A stretch of 64,000 nucleotides of DNA from Acidobacteriota bacterium. Its GTDB lineage: Bacteria > Acidobacteriota > Blastocatellia > Pyrinomonadales > Pyrinomonadaceae. Below, one piece after another: positions 53,328 to 62,817 of the stretch. How positions within the stretch are numbered: position 1 is the first letter of the stretch; each line of letters opens with the position of its first letter. Both the position numbers and the translations under genes were made by a program. The stretch lies in assembly GCA_018269005.1 (NCBI GenBank), contig JAFDVK010000012.1, positions 62,001 to 126,000 of the forward strand, written 5' to 3'. The notes under the pieces were generated by a model. That model had not been told where the DNA came from. It saw nothing but the letters and a program-made list of their open reading frames with translations, and made no database searches.

Positions 53328-53804
53328 ATGCATAACACAAAGATCGATATCCCCAAGGATGCTCGTGAAAAGCTTATCGCAATACTTAATCAGCGGCTCG
53401 CGGACGCCGCAGACCTAAAATCACAAGCAAAACAGGCACACTGGAACGTAAAGGGAATGAGTTTCATAGCTCTTCATGAGCTATTCGACCGCGTGGCGAC
53501 GGAAGTCGACCCGATGGCGGACGACATCGCCGAACGGATCACTTCTCTCGGCGGAACCGCGCTTGGAACTGTTAGGGTCGCGGCGCAAAACTCAGAACTA
53601 TCCGAATATCCGCTCGAGATCAGCGACGGCTCTGATCATGTTGACGCACTATCGACCGCCCTTGCGGACTTCGGCCGCCGGGTTCGGGCCGACATCGACC
53701 GCACTGACGAACTTGGAGATAAGGACACCGCCGATCTTTTTACGGGTGTTTCCCGAAATATCGACAAACTTCTCTGGTTCGTCGAAGCACATCAGCAGAA
53801 CTGA
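53328..53804 (+). CDS. dps: Dps ferritin-like DNA protection protein
   Basis: 158 residues. Dodecameric mini-ferritin that oxidises ferrous iron with peroxide and shields DNA. The inter-subunit ferroxidase ligands have canonical spacing: His38, His50, Asp54, Asp65, Glu69 (AHWNVKG... HELFD... DDIAE). ATG 53328 follows aaaggagg by seven bases. Monocistronic: own promoter, palindrome operator and a terminator 29 bases after the stop. Peroxide-responsive control by a PerR-like regulator is inferred from the operator. Confidence 0.95.
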   Translation: MHNTKIDIPKDAREKLIAILNQRLADAADLKSQAKQAHWNVKGMSFIALHELFDRVATEVDPMADDIAERITSLGGTALGTVRVAAQNSELSEYPLEISDGSDHVDALSTALADFGRRVRADIDRTDELGDKDTADLFTGVSRNIDKLLWFVEAHQQN

Positions 53805-53827
53805 TCGCCGCGTTTCGCAATATGACA

Positions 53828-53864
53828 AAAAGGCCGTTCCGCTTCATAGGCGGAACGGCTCTAT
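53828..53864. terminator. Bidirectional terminator between dps and the secreted hypothetical
   Basis: gccgttccgc (53833-53842) pairs with gcggaacggc (53850-53859), seven-base loop, A run before and T-rich tail after. Confidence 0.85.
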
Positions 53865-53895
53865 CTGTTAGTGCGAGCAAGTAAGCTTTTGGCTC

Positions 53896-54651
53896 TTATT
53901 TCCAATAGTTCTTATCCACATTCATCCATTTTTCTGGATCCCAAAGGTCGTCGGTCAACTTCACATCGGCCTTAATTCGTGTGTATTCCTCGCTGGTCGT
54001 GTGCCGGCCGTCAACATAAAAAAGAACTTCCGCTGCGACCCAGCCGCCCTTTGCTTTTACGTACTTATTGAACTGCGTTTCGCTGACGCTTTTCTTATCC
54101 TTACCGGTCAGCTGTATCAACCGGACGAAAACAAGGCGCTTCTTATCGACCCAAAGCTGAGGCGACTTCAGGTCACCTTTCTCGGCACCCACAACATAGA
54201 CATCGCGGCCCTGCCATTTTTCTGTATGGATGACCGAAAGGTCGATGCCCATCTTCTTTACTTCGGCGATCGTGGTTTCAACAGATTGTGCATAGACATC
54301 AAACCCCACGACCATCAGCGGATGTACAAAGTCGCGGCCGCCCTTTGTCTTACCTTCTTTGAACGAGAAAGCCTTGCCGGCAGCAAATAAGATACCGTCG
54401 CCCTTCTCAGCCGGGGCGAAGTCTATTCGGAGGTAGCCCGGCACCTTCATCGCTTCGTACCACGTACCAACATCAGCCTTTCCATCAGCCGAATAGTTCG
54501 TCGTCTTTTGCTCAAAGGTGAGCGTTTTGTACCACTTGCCTGCGTACTTTGCGTTCATCGCCGTAATAAGGTCTGTTCCGTTCCTGATATCAACGGCAAA
54601 AGCAGAAGCGGCCAGCAGCATCGTTACCGAAAGGGTATAGATATATCTCAT
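53896..54651 (-). CDS. Secreted LolA-like/outer-membrane lipoprotein-sorting-type protein
   Basis: 251 residues with signal peptide MRYIYTLSVTMLLAASAFA. The rest is a strand-rich domain with alternating WY/EAM/LRIDFAPAEKGD and the closing VDKKRLVFVRLIQLTG... KAKGGWVAAEVLFYVDGR, which fits the open barrel of LolA/LolB-like proteins found widely beside unknown operons. No lipobox. Convergent with dps; the upstream 70 bases before its start separate it from the GT-C gene. Role unknown. Confidence 0.7.
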   Translation of the reverse strand: MRYIYTLSVTMLLAASAFAVDIRNGTDLITAMNAKYAGKWYKTLTFEQKTTNYSADGKADVGTWYEAMKVPGYLRIDFAPAEKGDGILFAAGKAFSFKEGKTKGGRDFVHPLMVVGFDVYAQSVETTIAEVKKMGIDLSVIHTEKWQGRDVYVVGAEKGDLKSPQLWVDKKRLVFVRLIQLTGKDKKSVSETQFNKYVKAKGGWVAAEVLFYVDGRHTTSEEYTRIKADVKLTDDLWDPEKWMNVDKNYWK

Positions 54652-54724
54652 TTCAAAAAGCTCCTCGAGATTCGTTTGGCTGTTTTACGATGAGGGCGGG
54701 CGTTTTGTTTACGAAAAGTTACCG

Positions 54725-56737
54725 CTATTTCGATTCATACTCGAAGATCTTGTAGAGATCTTGATCCTGCGGTTCTGCGAGGTCACGGCGGACCAGCAGC
54801 ATTAGGTCAACGCCGGGACGAAGCGGATAAACGCCAACGAATTTATAGTGTGCGGAATATTTCTCGACGACCTGCGTGTCTTGGTCGTTCTTCTTTGCAA
54901 CGATCATTTCGGCCGTGTTGGCGTCGACGAGGCTGCCGTAGAAATTCGCGTGCGGGTAATCGTTCACGTACCAGGTCAGCGGCCAATAATCCGGCGAGAC
55001 GATCTCGATGGTCGCGTCTTTGCCCTTCGAACTTTTCTCTGCGTAATGCTCGATCTGTTTGACAAGGTCGAGCATCCCGCGTTTCGTGTGCGCGTAAACA
55101 TAGCCCATTTCCTCATCGTCATACCGCACGAAGTTCAGGTCGTATGCCTGATAGGTGAGCAAAGCTGCGGCAAGGATCAGAGTGAGGCCGCCGGAAAGGC
55201 GCGTTGCGAGAAATTTGGACGAAAGGATCTCGTTTATGCCGTAACCCGCGATCAGACACATCGGAAGAAAGAAACTCAATGCGAGCCACGGCGTTTTATA
55301 AGGAATGATCGTGTAGGCCGCGAACATTCCGAACGCCCAGAATGCCGAAAAGACAGCAAAGCGGTTCTTTGGCCGCAGGAATGCGATCGCACCGCCAAGA
55401 GCTGAGAGCAGGAGCAGCGGTGATTCGACCTTCATTCCCCATTTCACATAGGCGAGAACGCCGTTCTGCGTATGGTCCTTTGTGCCGGTCTTCGTCCAGA
55501 GCATGTACGCTTCGACAGCACGCGACAGGCCCTCGGGAAAGGAAAAATAAGACGAGAAAAAGACGGCGAGAACAAATACGAAAGCAACTGCCGCTGCCGA
55601 GATCAATAGAAGCCTGTCGGCACTCGACCCAAATGCGGTAAAGAAGCCGTTGTAAGTAAGTTCCGGTTCTGAGTACGCGGTAAGTTTGCCTTTTTGGTAT
55701 GCAGTGAGAAACATCGCCCACGCCGCGATGACCGCGACCGAAAGCGCGCAAAGCGTGTAGAACGCGAACGGTTCCTTCACGCTATTCTCACCGAGGAAAT
55801 ATGTGTGTACCCACTTCAGTGCGACGATCGTGTAACCATAGAAGAAAACGGCCGCGGCAAGAGCTGCGAAATGCGCGAATCCGAGCGAGTACCATTTCGA
55901 GCGTGTCGGACCAACAGCGACATTCCTTTGCCAAATGCGCGTCGCAACGGTCGCGATGACCATCGTACCGATCGAGATGAATGCTGTCTCTTTTGTAGCA
56001 AAGAGCAACGCCGCAGAGGCCGCAGCAAGTATCAAATAGATCGGCCGTCCTTCACGCCATTCGAGAAGGCTCTTTAAGACGAAATAGATGAGCGCAAGTT
56101 CGACGATAACGACGGCTATCCGGAACGCCCACAGGGCGGTTGCGTTGCCGTCTGAGAAATAGGTCGCAACATTCAGCCCAGAGGGAATAAAGCATGCGGC
56201 AAGCAATATCGCGAGCCATACCTTCGCGAGAGGGCCGGCCGCCTTTCGCTCGATGAAAAGCACTATGGAGACGACGATCGCGAGCGTGCAGAATGTAAAG
56301 AACGTCTCGTGAATGAAGTACCGCGAGATATAGACCATTCCCGGTGAGAGCGCTAGAAACAGTGCGGCAGAAAGACTCCCGATACGTCCCAGATAACGCC
56401 ATAAATAAAGGGCAAGGACGACCGTCAGTACGCCGAAGACCGCCACACTCGCCCTCACGGCAATCGTATTCAGCCCGAAGATCTTCGAGAAAAAGAGTGA
56501 AATGTAATACAGCGTCGGGCCGTGATAGTTCGCCGGATCGTATTTGTAAACGCCGGTACGATAGAGCGTCGTAAGAAAGAATCCGTTGACGCCTTCATCG
56601 TGATGAAGCGGCTTGAGCGTGAGGTCGTAGAATCGAAAAGCGAACGCGATCGCCGTAATGGCCGCAGAACAGCAGAGCCAAACTATGTCAGGCCTTGTCC
56701 GTCCTTGCTCTTGTTCAGTGATCTTTGTTTCGGTCAT
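54725..56737 (-). CDS. GT-C-type glycosyltransferase-like membrane protein (TIGR03663/Agl23-like)
   Basis: 670 residues with about 12 membrane helices. The first periplasmic loop carries PLHHDEGVNGFF with the acidic motif of GT-C enzymes, followed by NYHGPTLYYISLFF; the C-terminal ~130 residues are a soluble alpha/beta domain. These are TIGR03663-family features, associated in archaea with flippase-like/sugar transfer functions and often of unknown substrate in bacteria. ATG 56737 used (the frame can be read one codon longer from TTG). Follows the next membrane protein gene by 19 bases, likely an operon. Confidence 0.85.
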   Translation of the reverse strand: MTETKITEQEQGRTRPDIVWLCCSAAITAIAFAFRFYDLTLKPLHHDEGVNGFFLTTLYRTGVYKYDPANYHGPTLYYISLFFSKIFGLNTIAVRASVAVFGVLTVVLALYLWRYLGRIGSLSAALFLALSPGMVYISRYFIHETFFTFCTLAIVVSIVLFIERKAAGPLAKVWLAILLAACFIPSGLNVATYFSDGNATALWAFRIAVVIVELALIYFVLKSLLEWREGRPIYLILAAASAALLFATKETAFISIGTMVIATVATRIWQRNVAVGPTRSKWYSLGFAHFAALAAAVFFYGYTIVALKWVHTYFLGENSVKEPFAFYTLCALSVAVIAAWAMFLTAYQKGKLTAYSEPELTYNGFFTAFGSSADRLLLISAAAVAFVFVLAVFFSSYFSFPEGLSRAVEAYMLWTKTGTKDHTQNGVLAYVKWGMKVESPLLLLSALGGAIAFLRPKNRFAVFSAFWAFGMFAAYTIIPYKTPWLALSFFLPMCLIAGYGINEILSSKFLATRLSGGLTLILAAALLTYQAYDLNFVRYDDEEMGYVYAHTKRGMLDLVKQIEHYAEKSSKGKDATIEIVSPDYWPLTWYVNDYPHANFYGSLVDANTAEMIVAKKNDQDTQVVEKYSAHYKFVGVYPLRPGVDLMLLVRRDLAEPQDQDLYKIFEYESK

Positions 56738-56756
56738 CAACAGGCGCTTCGCACGA

Positions 56757-58682
56757 CTATTTTACTTTATAAAGACGATACTGTCCGCTTTCTGCAACGA
56801 GCGGGAATTTCCCAAAGTATCCATCGTTCGCTTTTAGATCATTCCGCTCGGCCGGCGAAACCAGAACGTAATCTATCCCATATTTCTTGAGTAGAATATC
56901 AGCGACACCGCCGCCGAGGTAGATCGCCTTAACGTCCCTTTCGCGGCCTTCAAAATCGATACCGTGCGATGACAAATGTCCCGTGTAGCGCATCAGCGAC
57001 TGACGGCCTGAAAGCACGACCGCAGAATTATACGTTGGCGCGTTCAGGATCAAAGCGTTCGGCGCGGTCTTCTGCTTGATCGCGTCGGCGATCTTCACGC
57101 CGTCAGCATCAAAGACCTTTACCACATTCTGCCCGCTCGCTGTGCGATAAACATCCAAAGCTCCGGAGGCGATCAGGGAGAGAAAGACGAGGGCGGCCGT
57201 CGCTTTGAGCCAAACGGCCTTCTTCTCCCAAGCCCAAACGATCGCAAGGGCGATGAACGGTATCGAACCCGCGAACCAATAGATCAGGATCTTGATATTG
57301 TCCCATTCCCACGGGGCGAGCTTGACGACATTCGCGATCACAAAGATCAGTGCGAACGGAATGTAGAATAGTGCCGCGCATCGAAGGTGCTTGTGCTCTT
57401 CCTTTGACCCTTTTGTCCACGCGAGATAAACGCCTGCGGCGATCAGCGGGATCACAAGGCCGGTGTTCAAGAGCCAGAAGTAGAGGAAATTCTTGTCGCC
57501 CTTGTCCCAGCCAAAATTCCAGCCAATGAACTTCGACGCATCCGACGCCTCGCCTGTCGTCAGCCATGCGAGGATCGGCACGGCAACGATCGACACTCCG
57601 ACAGCGAATGTGAACCATTCCTTCCATCGCCGCATATACAAGAGCAGGCAAACTGCGGCCACGATGAAGACGACCAAGAGGCTATGCAGGTGAACGAGCG
57701 GCAGCGTTCCGACGAGCGTGCCGAGAACAAAAGGCGGCACGAATTGCGGGCGGCCTTCTTCCCCGTCTTGCCCTGAGAACGTCGCCCATAGCCGATCGAT
57801 CGCCATGATCGCAAGCGGCATCCCGAGAAGCAGGCTGCGCTGCGTGATAAAGAGCACGACCATCGAGTTGCCCCAGCGGAAGAGATTCGTGATCGTATAA
57901 TCGCTCGGCAAAGCGGCAAGAAAATCGAAGAATCCTTTCTGCTGCTGCCAAAAATCCCGGGCAAAAAACAAGAAGCCGAGGCCGCCGCTAAAGAAGAGCA
58001 AAAATGGAGCGATGCGGCCGGCAAGCTTGCTCAAAGTCACGCGAACCGTGAAGCGTTCGAGAAGAATGAGCAGGGAAAACGCCCAAGTGATATCCTCAAC
58101 GACCATCGCCGAACGCACCGATCCGCCAAGCTTTATCGTCAACGCCGTAAGCAGATCTGCGACAAAAGGATAGGCGAACTTCACGCCCGCGAACGACGGA
58201 TTCACAGGCGGGAAGTTCGCTCCATCCGTAAAGCTGAAGATCGCGCCGAGATGGAACGGCAGGTCGCCGAGATTCTGCGATCCGCCCGTAAAGATACCTT
58301 CTGGCGTCTGATAGATCGCCTGGGAAAAGAATAGGCAAAATAGAACAAAAAAGAATGTGTAAAAAATGAGGCCGCCGATGCGCTTGTTCCCGTGCTGGAG
58401 GTTGGAACGCGCACGCTGCCAATCTCTCGCGAGCTTGGTTCGAATATCTGCCTTCAGCAAGATCGCTGCGGGCAGAAGAGCCGTGAGAATCGAAAGAGCC
58501 GCCGTCGTCGGATCCAATCCAAAGAACAGCGTGATGACAAACCCTACAACGCCCGATATCGCGCACGAAACGATATTGCCCGCCGCAAGCCGCCACAAAA
58601 GCTGCTCGTCATCAAAGAACAGATAAGTAAAACAAAGCCCGCCAAAAAGAAAGACCGCGAGCACTATGAGGGCAGCGAGCAT
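56757..58682 (-). CDS. Large multispanning membrane protein, possibly GT-C-like
   Basis: 641 residues with about 13 transmembrane helices and a C-terminal soluble tail (about 530-641: ADAIKQKTAPNALILNAPTY... IDYVLVSPAERNDL) typical of mannosyltransferase-like GT-C proteins that end in an extracytoplasmic alpha/beta domain. No first-loop DE motif is obvious, so it may not be catalytic. Adjacent to the TIGR03663-type gene, with riboflavin synthase 19 bases upstream; the pair probably modifies an envelope glycan. Confidence 0.7.
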   Translation of the reverse strand: MLAALIVLAVFLFGGLCFTYLFFDDEQLLWRLAAGNIVSCAISGVVGFVITLFFGLDPTTAALSILTALLPAAILLKADIRTKLARDWQRARSNLQHGNKRIGGLIFYTFFFVLFCLFFSQAIYQTPEGIFTGGSQNLGDLPFHLGAIFSFTDGANFPPVNPSFAGVKFAYPFVADLLTALTIKLGGSVRSAMVVEDITWAFSLLILLERFTVRVTLSKLAGRIAPFLLFFSGGLGFLFFARDFWQQQKGFFDFLAALPSDYTITNLFRWGNSMVVLFITQRSLLLGMPLAIMAIDRLWATFSGQDGEEGRPQFVPPFVLGTLVGTLPLVHLHSLLVVFIVAAVCLLLYMRRWKEWFTFAVGVSIVAVPILAWLTTGEASDASKFIGWNFGWDKGDKNFLYFWLLNTGLVIPLIAAGVYLAWTKGSKEEHKHLRCAALFYIPFALIFVIANVVKLAPWEWDNIKILIYWFAGSIPFIALAIVWAWEKKAVWLKATAALVFLSLIASGALDVYRTASGQNVVKVFDADGVKIADAIKQKTAPNALILNAPTYNSAVVLSGRQSLMRYTGHLSSHGIDFEGRERDVKAIYLGGGVADILLKKYGIDYVLVSPAERNDLKANDGYFGKFPLVAESGQYRLYKVK

Positions 58683-58701
58683 ATCGATTCAAAAACCAAT
58701 A

Positions 58702-59301
58702 TTACTCGAAATTACGTGCCAAGAGCATCCGCTCGACATACTTTGCTATGACGTCGGCCTCGAGATTGACGCTTTCTCCGGGCGAAAGTGTTGAAAGGTT
58801 CGTCATTTCCCACGTCTTTGGAATAACGGCAATATCGAACTCCGATTCCCGCAAAGCTGCGACGGTCAGTGAGATGCCCTCGACCGCAACGGAACCCTTA
58901 AAGACCAGATATTTAGCAAATTCAGGATCGAAACCGATCGTTACCGTGTGAAAATCGCCTTCGTCTCTCGCGACAAGAAACTCACCCGTCGAATCGACGT
59001 GCCCCTGGACGATGTGGCCGCCAAGCCGCTGTGTCGCAAGCAGAGCGCGTTCGAGATTCACTCGCGAACCGATCTCAAGCTGAGCGAGCGTCGTTCGGTC
59101 GAGAGTTTCCGGCGAAACGTCTGCTGAGAATCCGTTCTTGTCTATATTGAGCGCCGTTAGGCAAACCCCATTCACCGCGATCGAATCTCCGTCCGCGAGG
59201 TCCGACGCGATCACCGACGCGCCGAGACGAAAGACCGCTCCGGCCTCGCGTCGTTCAATGCTCTCGATCACGCCGAGTTCTTCGATCAGTCCTGTGAACA
59301 C
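58702..59301 (-). CDS. ribE: Riboflavin synthase alpha subunit
   Basis: 199 residues. Dismutates two 6,7-dimethyl-8-ribityllumazines to riboflavin and the pyrimidine precursor. Two lumazine-binding repeats, MFTGLIEELG with NGVCLTA and NLERALL, then GHIVQGHVDSTG with VEGISLTVA and VNLEADVIAKYVER. GTG start at 59301; the MFTG N-terminus is invariant in the family. No other rib gene or FMN riboswitch is nearby, so it is an isolated copy. Confidence 0.96.
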   Translation of the reverse strand: MFTGLIEELGVIESIERREAGAVFRLGASVIASDLADGDSIAVNGVCLTALNIDKNGFSADVSPETLDRTTLAQLEIGSRVNLERALLATQRLGGHIVQGHVDSTGEFLVARDEGDFHTVTIGFDPEFAKYLVFKGSVAVEGISLTVAALRESEFDIAVIPKTWEMTNLSTLSPGESVNLEADVIAKYVERMLLARNFE

Positions 59302-59317
59302 GTTAATTTGTTAATGA

Positions 59318-59710
59318 CTAAAACCAACCTTTCTTGTTGACGATGTAGGTATGCACGAACTCTTCGTCCGATTTCGTCAGGTACATAATGCCCTCAATGA
59401 CCCCTATCACGGCCATGACAAGCGATGGGATGCCGCACAAAAAAAGCACGCCGACCGCCCAGACAGCGAGCATAATGATGCCCTCGGTGTTGTAGCCGAG
59501 TATGAATTTATGAATTCCGAGGCCGCCGAGAACTATGCCGAGGACTCCGGCGAGAACCTTTTTATCGGCTCCGGGAACCGCAGGCCGATTCTGCGGCTGC
59601 ATCGGGCCGGCGTTGTAAGCCGGCAGCATTGCACCGCAGCTCGAACAAAGGCCTCCGCTTGCAACATTCTGAGAATGACAATTAGGACAGGTTACGTATT
59701 GTGTCTGCAT
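59318..59710 (-). CDS. TM2-domain protein with N-terminal zinc ribbon
   Basis: 130 residues. An N-terminal CPNCHSQNVASGGLCSSCG double-knuckle zinc ribbon (8-26), a Pro/Gln linker, then the TM2 domain: KKVLAGVLGIVLGGLGIHKFILG and a second helix FLCGIPSLVMAVIGVIEGI. Function unknown but the architecture is common across bacteria. Starts 118 bases from the divergent hypothetical. Confidence 0.9.
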   Translation of the reverse strand: MQTQYVTCPNCHSQNVASGGLCSSCGAMLPAYNAGPMQPQNRPAVPGADKKVLAGVLGIVLGGLGIHKFILGYNTEGIIMLAVWAVGVLFLCGIPSLVMAVIGVIEGIMYLTKSDEEFVHTYIVNKKGWF

Positions 59711-59827
59711 AGCTTTGAAAAGAGGCCTCCTTGACCGCTGTTACCCAACATCTACGAATTATATTCCAAATCGTTCATAGATTGTAAAAGTTTGCCGCCG
59801 CGTGGAATAATCTTTCCTTCGACCCTT

Positions 59828-60352
59828 ATGGCAGAACCAGCACAAAGCAATTCACCGCCCGCACTAAAGATCGCCAATGGCGTACCGGAAACCGCTTCGC
59901 TTGCCGACCTTGTCGAATGGTTCATCACGTACGATGAACGGGTCGGAAGGATCCGGCATCCTTTTGCAGACGAACTCTTTCGATGGAAACAAGAAGACGA
60001 TACCGCTAACGGCGTTGCGATCTATCCATTCGAGAATGCTGAGGCTCGATTCGCTATCGGCGTCATACATGCGGTCGCAGAAAACAAGAATGAAGAAGGA
60101 TTGAAGTTCTGGATTACGGATATCGTCGAGGCCCTTGGGCGAGCACGCGAAACAAAGACTGAGATGACCACGGCCTACGATCTCGATTCCGACGCGGAGG
60201 CATTCGCTCTCACAAAAGCGGAGAAGCTGCCAAGCAACCTCGAAAAACGACTGTATCTATCGAGCTGCTGGCTCGAACTGCTCTGCACGGCCGAAGCTCG
60301 TCTGCTTGGATGGGTCTATCAGGAACTGTACGGAAATCCGTTTGAACCCTAG
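59828..60352 (+). CDS. Hypothetical cytoplasmic protein
   Basis: 174 residues, acidic, without membrane segments or recognised motifs. Mostly helical by appearance (LADLVEWFITYDERV, EEGLKFWITDIVEALGRARE, LEKRLYLSSCWLELL). ATG 59828 used; the upstream frame to 59792 has no ribosome site. It ends overlapping the convergent YpfJ-like gene by 4 bases. No function proposed. Confidence 0.65.
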   Translation: MAEPAQSNSPPALKIANGVPETASLADLVEWFITYDERVGRIRHPFADELFRWKQEDDTANGVAIYPFENAEARFAIGVIHAVAENKNEEGLKFWITDIVEALGRARETKTEMTTAYDLDSDAEAFALTKAEKLPSNLEKRLYLSSCWLELLCTAEARLLGWVYQELYGNPFEP

Positions 60353-61182
60353 CGGAAGGTTTGGCAGTTCGCCATACTCCCCGATTTCATTCCGCGTCCG
60401 AACCACTCGACACGCTGCTGCGAACTGCCGTGGGTGAATGAATCAGGTACGACGTAGCCTTGTGTCCGCTTTTGGATCATATCGTCGCCGACGGCACTTG
60501 CGGCACGGATCGCTTCTTCAGGATCACCCGCATCAAGACGTCCTTGGGCCGCAGCGTAGTTTGCCCAGATGCCAGCATAGCAATCCGCCTGAAGTTCAAG
60601 CGCGACCGAACCTCGATTGCCTGCTCCTGAGGCCTGAAGGCGATCCATCGTCCCCATCAGGTTTTGGATATGGTGGCCGAATTCGTGAGCGATCACATAA
60701 GCCTGTGCAAAATCACCGGGCGCGCGAAATTCACGTTTGAGTTCGTCAAAGAACGCAAAATCCAAATACAAATTCATATCGCCCGGGCAATAGAAAGGAC
60801 CCATCGCGGCATCTCCAAGCCCGCAGGCGGAACGAACCTGTCCCGAGTAAAGGACAAGCTTCGGATCCTGATAACGAACGCGGGTCTGCTTCGGCAGTAT
60901 CTGCCGCCATGCATCCTCGAGACTGCCCATGATCGCGCTCGCAAATTGCTTGTTCGCATCCGTCTGCGCGGGATTCGCGGCGTTCGCTGCGGGAGCCTGC
61001 ACCTGCTGACCGTCGATCGGACCGCCCGTTTGCAGGAGCGAGCTTGGGTCGCCGCCGCAAAGCAAAACAGCCAGCGCGATTACGATCACGCCCAACCCTC
61101 CGCCGCCGATAGCGATGCCGCGCCCTGAGATTCCACGCCTATCCTCGACGTTCGAACTTCTTCTTAGATCTTGCCAACGCAT
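60349..61182 (-). CDS. YpfJ-type neutral zinc metallopeptidase
   Basis: 277 residues. N-terminal transmembrane anchor (about 22-43, ISGRGIAIGGGGLGVIVIALAVLL), then a metallopeptidase domain with AHEFGHHIQ (about 165-173) and the later Glu in SVALELQADCYAG, which give the zinc site. Belongs to the pfam04228-like putative neutral zinc metallopeptidase family; substrate unknown. Located opposite the HU gene; 222 bases separate their starts. Confidence 0.9.
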   Translation of the reverse strand: MRWQDLRRSSNVEDRRGISGRGIAIGGGGLGVIVIALAVLLCGGDPSSLLQTGGPIDGQQVQAPAANAANPAQTDANKQFASAIMGSLEDAWRQILPKQTRVRYQDPKLVLYSGQVRSACGLGDAAMGPFYCPGDMNLYLDFAFFDELKREFRAPGDFAQAYVIAHEFGHHIQNLMGTMDRLQASGAGNRGSVALELQADCYAGIWANYAAAQGRLDAGDPEEAIRAASAVGDDMIQKRTQGYVVPDSFTHGSSQQRVEWFGRGMKSGSMANCQTFR

Positions 61183-61315
61183 AATGTTTTGATTCTAGAG
61201 CCTAACAGGAAAATCAGAAAAACTGAATCTCTTTTTGTTGCCGCACCAATACAAAAAGAAGGATCGATCTACTCCCGCAAAGCTATTGCTTGCATAAGTT
61301 AGCTTCGCAAAAGGC

Positions 61316-61345
61316 TTGACAGACGCGGTATTTCTTAGGTATTCT
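61316..61345 (+). promoter_or_regulatory. Sigma-70 promoter of the HU gene
   Basis: TTGACA (61316-61321), 18-base spacer, TATTCT (61340-61345); the leader ends at the strong ggagg ribosome site just before ATG 61405. Confidence 0.7.
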
Positions 61346-61404
61346 TTCTGGGCATTACCGTTTCGCCTTGAATCTCCTTCGTTTCCAGATCACTTGGAGG
61401 AAAA

Positions 61405-61677
61405 ATGATCAAATTGGACATCGTCAACCTCGTTGCCGACAGGACGGGAGTGCCAAAACAGAAGGCCGAGCAGGTCGTCGACTCGCTTTTTGAAGCGATG
61501 AAAGAAGCTCTTGCAAAAGGTAAAAGGATCGAGCTTCGCGGTTTTGGTGTTTTTGTCGTAAAGGCACGCAAACGCGGCGTCGGACGCAATCCGCGAACTG
61601 GTACGGAGGTGCCAATCCCGGCGGGCAAGACCATTCGATTCAAGCCCGGCAAGGAGCTTTCTGCAAAGTCTGTTTAA
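61405..61677 (+). CDS. hup: HU-family DNA-binding protein
   Basis: 90 residues, full length. Typical HU sequence: KLDIVNLVADRTGVPKQKAE, EAMKEALAKGKRIELRGFGVF and the DNA-binding arm with the RNPRTG... PAGKTIRFKPGKEL stretch. Nucleoid architecture. Strong ggagg ribosome site. Followed by a long hairpin that overlaps the annotated start of the next gene. Confidence 0.97.
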   Translation: MIKLDIVNLVADRTGVPKQKAEQVVDSLFEAMKEALAKGKRIELRGFGVFVVKARKRGVGRNPRTGTEVPIPAGKTIRFKPGKELSAKSV

Positions 61678-61710
61678 CCGTAAGATAAGTTCGTTCTAGA
61701 ATAGAAAAAG

Positions 61711-61768
61711 GGTCGCACGCTTCCGCGAATCAAATGCAGTACTTACGCGGAACCTGCGATCCTCTTTG
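61711..61768 (+). terminator. Long hairpin after the HU gene (terminator or attenuator)
   Basis: ttccgcg (61721-61727) pairs with cgcggaa (61746-61752); outer ggtcgca (61711-61717) pairs with tgcgatc (61755-61761, one G-T). Followed by cctctttgttt. It overlaps the TTG start of the M50 gene. Confidence 0.6.
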
Positions 61769-62815
61769 TTTCCGCTTCAGAATCAGGTGCAAGAGGTCGA
61801 ACCGGTAAATCAAGATTTTTTTTATGGCCAGGATCTGCCTCGGCCATCAGCCATTATTTGTGCCCGGCACATCCTTTTGCTTGCCCTCACGTTCTGCACA
61901 ACGACGATCGCGGGTACTCTTTATCCTTTCGGCCCGGTAAACGATTTTGTGGTCGGAAGCGACCCGCAGACCTTCGATGAAACGGTCGCGTTCTTCCTCA
62001 GCCTCCCGGAGAAATACATCGGTGTCATCGGCCACGCGATCGAACTTTTGTTCACGAATTCGTACGTGCTTACCTACGGGCTGGAATTCTCGTTGTCTCT
62101 GCTTCTGATCCTCGTTTCGCACGAAATGGGACATTACATCGCATGCCGCATTTATAAAGTTGAAGCAACACTGCCGTTCTTTATTCCAACTCCGCCGATG
62201 ATCGGTCCTGCGGGTACGTTCGGTGCGTTCATCCGCATCAAGTCTCCGATGCCTTCTCGAAAAGCCGTTTTTGACATTGGCGTAGCAGGGCCGATCGCAG
62301 GTTTTGTGATGATGCTGCCGATCGCGATCATCGGGATCTCTCAAATGGAGATGACAGCGAGCCAACCAGTTTCGACCGGCGGACAGCTCGTCTTTGGCGA
62401 CCCGCTGATAATGCAGTTGGTCGGTCTCGCTTTCGGCAAAGATCTTGCATTCGGTGTCGGCAATCCTTTCCGCTACGCGGCCTGGATCGGAGCCCTCGTG
62501 ACCGCAATAAACCTGATCCCCTCAGGGCAGTTGGATGGCGGACACGCCGTTTACGCAGCGTTGGGCGAACGCGTGCATTATTGGACGGGCAGGATCGCGT
62601 TTCCCGTGATGGCGGTCATATCGGTGCTAGGCGCGTATTTTTACAGCAGCCCGAGCGGCTTCTTGATCGCGGTGATCTTGGGTTTCATGCTAAAGGTCGG
62701 CCACCCGCGGCCATACGATCAAACGCCTCTCGATCCAAAAAGAAAAGCAGTGGCCATTCTGACCCTGCTCATCTTTATTCTTACCTTCCTGCCTTTTCCT
62801 GTGAAGCTTGTTTGA
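61766..62815 (+). CDS. Site-2-protease-family (M50) membrane metalloprotease
   Basis: 349 residues with about six transmembrane helices. HEMGH (about 118-122) and the downstream INLIPSGQLDGGH (about 248-260) supply the zinc residues of the M50/S2P family, which cleaves substrates inside the membrane. The start is uncertain: TTG 61766 lies in the hairpin after HU; GTG 61787 (residue 8) is an alternative. Long periplasmic segments near 60-100. Substrate and regulator unknown. Confidence 0.85.
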   Translation: MFPLQNQVQEVEPVNQDFFYGQDLPRPSAIICARHILLLALTFCTTTIAGTLYPFGPVNDFVVGSDPQTFDETVAFFLSLPEKYIGVIGHAIELLFTNSYVLTYGLEFSLSLLLILVSHEMGHYIACRIYKVEATLPFFIPTPPMIGPAGTFGAFIRIKSPMPSRKAVFDIGVAGPIAGFVMMLPIAIIGISQMEMTASQPVSTGGQLVFGDPLIMQLVGLAFGKDLAFGVGNPFRYAAWIGALVTAINLIPSGQLDGGHAVYAALGERVHYWTGRIAFPVMAVISVLGAYFYSSPSGFLIAVILGFMLKVGHPRPYDQTPLDPKRKAVAILTLLIFILTFLPFPVKLV

Positions 62816-62817
62816 AG

